From Verrucomicrobiota bacterium (GTDB lineage Bacteria; Verrucomicrobiota; Verrucomicrobiia; Chthoniobacterales; JAFAMB01): 5,668 nucleotides of DNA. The stretch lies in contig JAFAXJ010000497.1 in the NCBI GenBank assembly GCA_019241095.1, positions 1 to 5,668 on the forward strand, in the 5' to 3' direction. Position 1 is the stretch's first letter; the number at the start of each line of letters is the position of its first letter. Position numbers and translations under genes: made by a program. The notes beneath the pieces were generated by a model. That model searched no databases, was not told the origin of the DNA, and saw only the letters and a list, made by a program, of their open reading frames with translations. Shown piece after piece: positions 5,243 to 5,668 of the stretch.

Positions 5243-5667
5243 TTGGATTGGCGCACCGTCCAGTTGTCGCTCTCAATCTGCAAGGTGAAAATTGACCGGG
5301 CCTGGCGTGAGATGCTGGGATGGTACGTTCAACGAAATCTGGACAGACACGGCCTCCCCCGATTCCGACTGGCAGCGGTTTGACGCCGTCGGAGGTCGCC
5401 GTCTGGACTCCGACCCAATGAACCCAGGTGGCGCGCCTGGCCCCCTCCGAGAATCGTGCGCACCGGTTCCCCGTGGGGCGGTGTACCCGGTTCCAAGGAG
5501 AACTTGTCGGCGGACATAGTCAGCGTGACCCAGCCGTTGCCACCTATGATTCTGGCCGTAAGCGTCGTCGGTTTAGGCGCTTTCTGAATCGAAGTATAGT
5601 TCGATACAACGGTACCATAGGACACATCTTCAAATGTGACGTCCGGGAATTTCACCAGGGTGCTCAT
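5239..5667 (-). pseudogene. Beta-rich protein of unknown function, frameshifted at homopolymers
   Basis: ATG at 5665-5667, at the window edge, begins MSTLVKFPDVTFEDVSYG and continues GWVTLTMSADKFSLEPGTP, a pattern of alternating beta strands. Read straight, the frame turns Arg-rich and stops at 5329-5331, which looks out of frame. Removing one base at each of three runs restores one smooth protein: the C5 at 5441-5445, the C5 at 5356-5360, and the A4 near 5288-5291. It then reads TWVHWVGVQTATSDGVKPL, PVGIGEAVSVQISLNVP, LTPGPVNFTLQIESDNW and ends RQSK at TGA 5239-5241, about 141 residues. No signal peptide or known motif is recognised; it could be an Ig-like or other beta-sandwich domain. Any promoter and ribosome site lie outside the window. 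It appears to be the first member of the minus-strand set with the LGFP and FkbM genes. Confidence 0.5.
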
Positions 5668-5668
5668 T

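Noticed and set aside
5292..5519. Plus-strand frame of 75 codons opposite the beta protein
   Set aside because: It is the antisense of a stretch where a coherent minus-strand protein can be reconstructed, and it has no ribosome site.

Overview
The window reads like a piece of an alphaproteobacterial accessory region, most likely a Rhizobiales or Bradyrhizobium-type genome. This is judged from the flavour of the TPR units, the SRAP remnant, the Xre-RES pair and the small secreted proteins; no rRNA or other phylogenetic marker is present. By eye the G+C is near one half, low for Bradyrhizobium core DNA, which would suit an island or a decaying segment. No tRNA, rRNA, CRISPR array, transposase or clear insertion-sequence ends were seen.

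Layout. The left edge holds the start of a minus-strand gene for a small exported protein (1-300). After an intergenic stretch of about 400 bases comes an intact exported TPR protein (707-1237), then a short two-helix membrane ORF that may be a C-terminal remnant (1255-1530). From 1531 to 2196 there is no intact gene. It holds two weak protein relics, one resembling the C-terminus of a methyl-accepting chemotaxis protein. The best-defined unit is a type II toxin-antitoxin operon at 2197-3091: an Xre/MbcA-ParS antitoxin followed after 4 bases by a RES-domain toxin with a GTG start. It is followed by two converging wrecks: a TPR-repeat pseudogene on the plus strand (3256-3720) and a fragment of a SOS-associated (SRAP/YedK-type) peptidase on the minus strand (3769-3983).

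The right third is a minus-strand series read from 5667 down to 4008. First is a beta-rich protein of unknown function broken by three frame changes, then a short piece with an LGFP-type repeat, then an FkbM-family methyltransferase with an unusual hydrophobic N-terminus. The three reading frames meet with overlaps (ATGA at 5239-5242; stop at 5014-5016 inside the FkbM 5' end), as in a translationally coupled operon. The frame breaks of the first two members fall at short homopolymer runs, so either slippage mutations or base-calling errors could explain them.

Overall this is a gene graveyard around one apparently intact toxin-antitoxin module. I see no convincing new defence or mobile system. 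The part most worth checking is the 5014-5667 cassette and its link to the FkbM gene.
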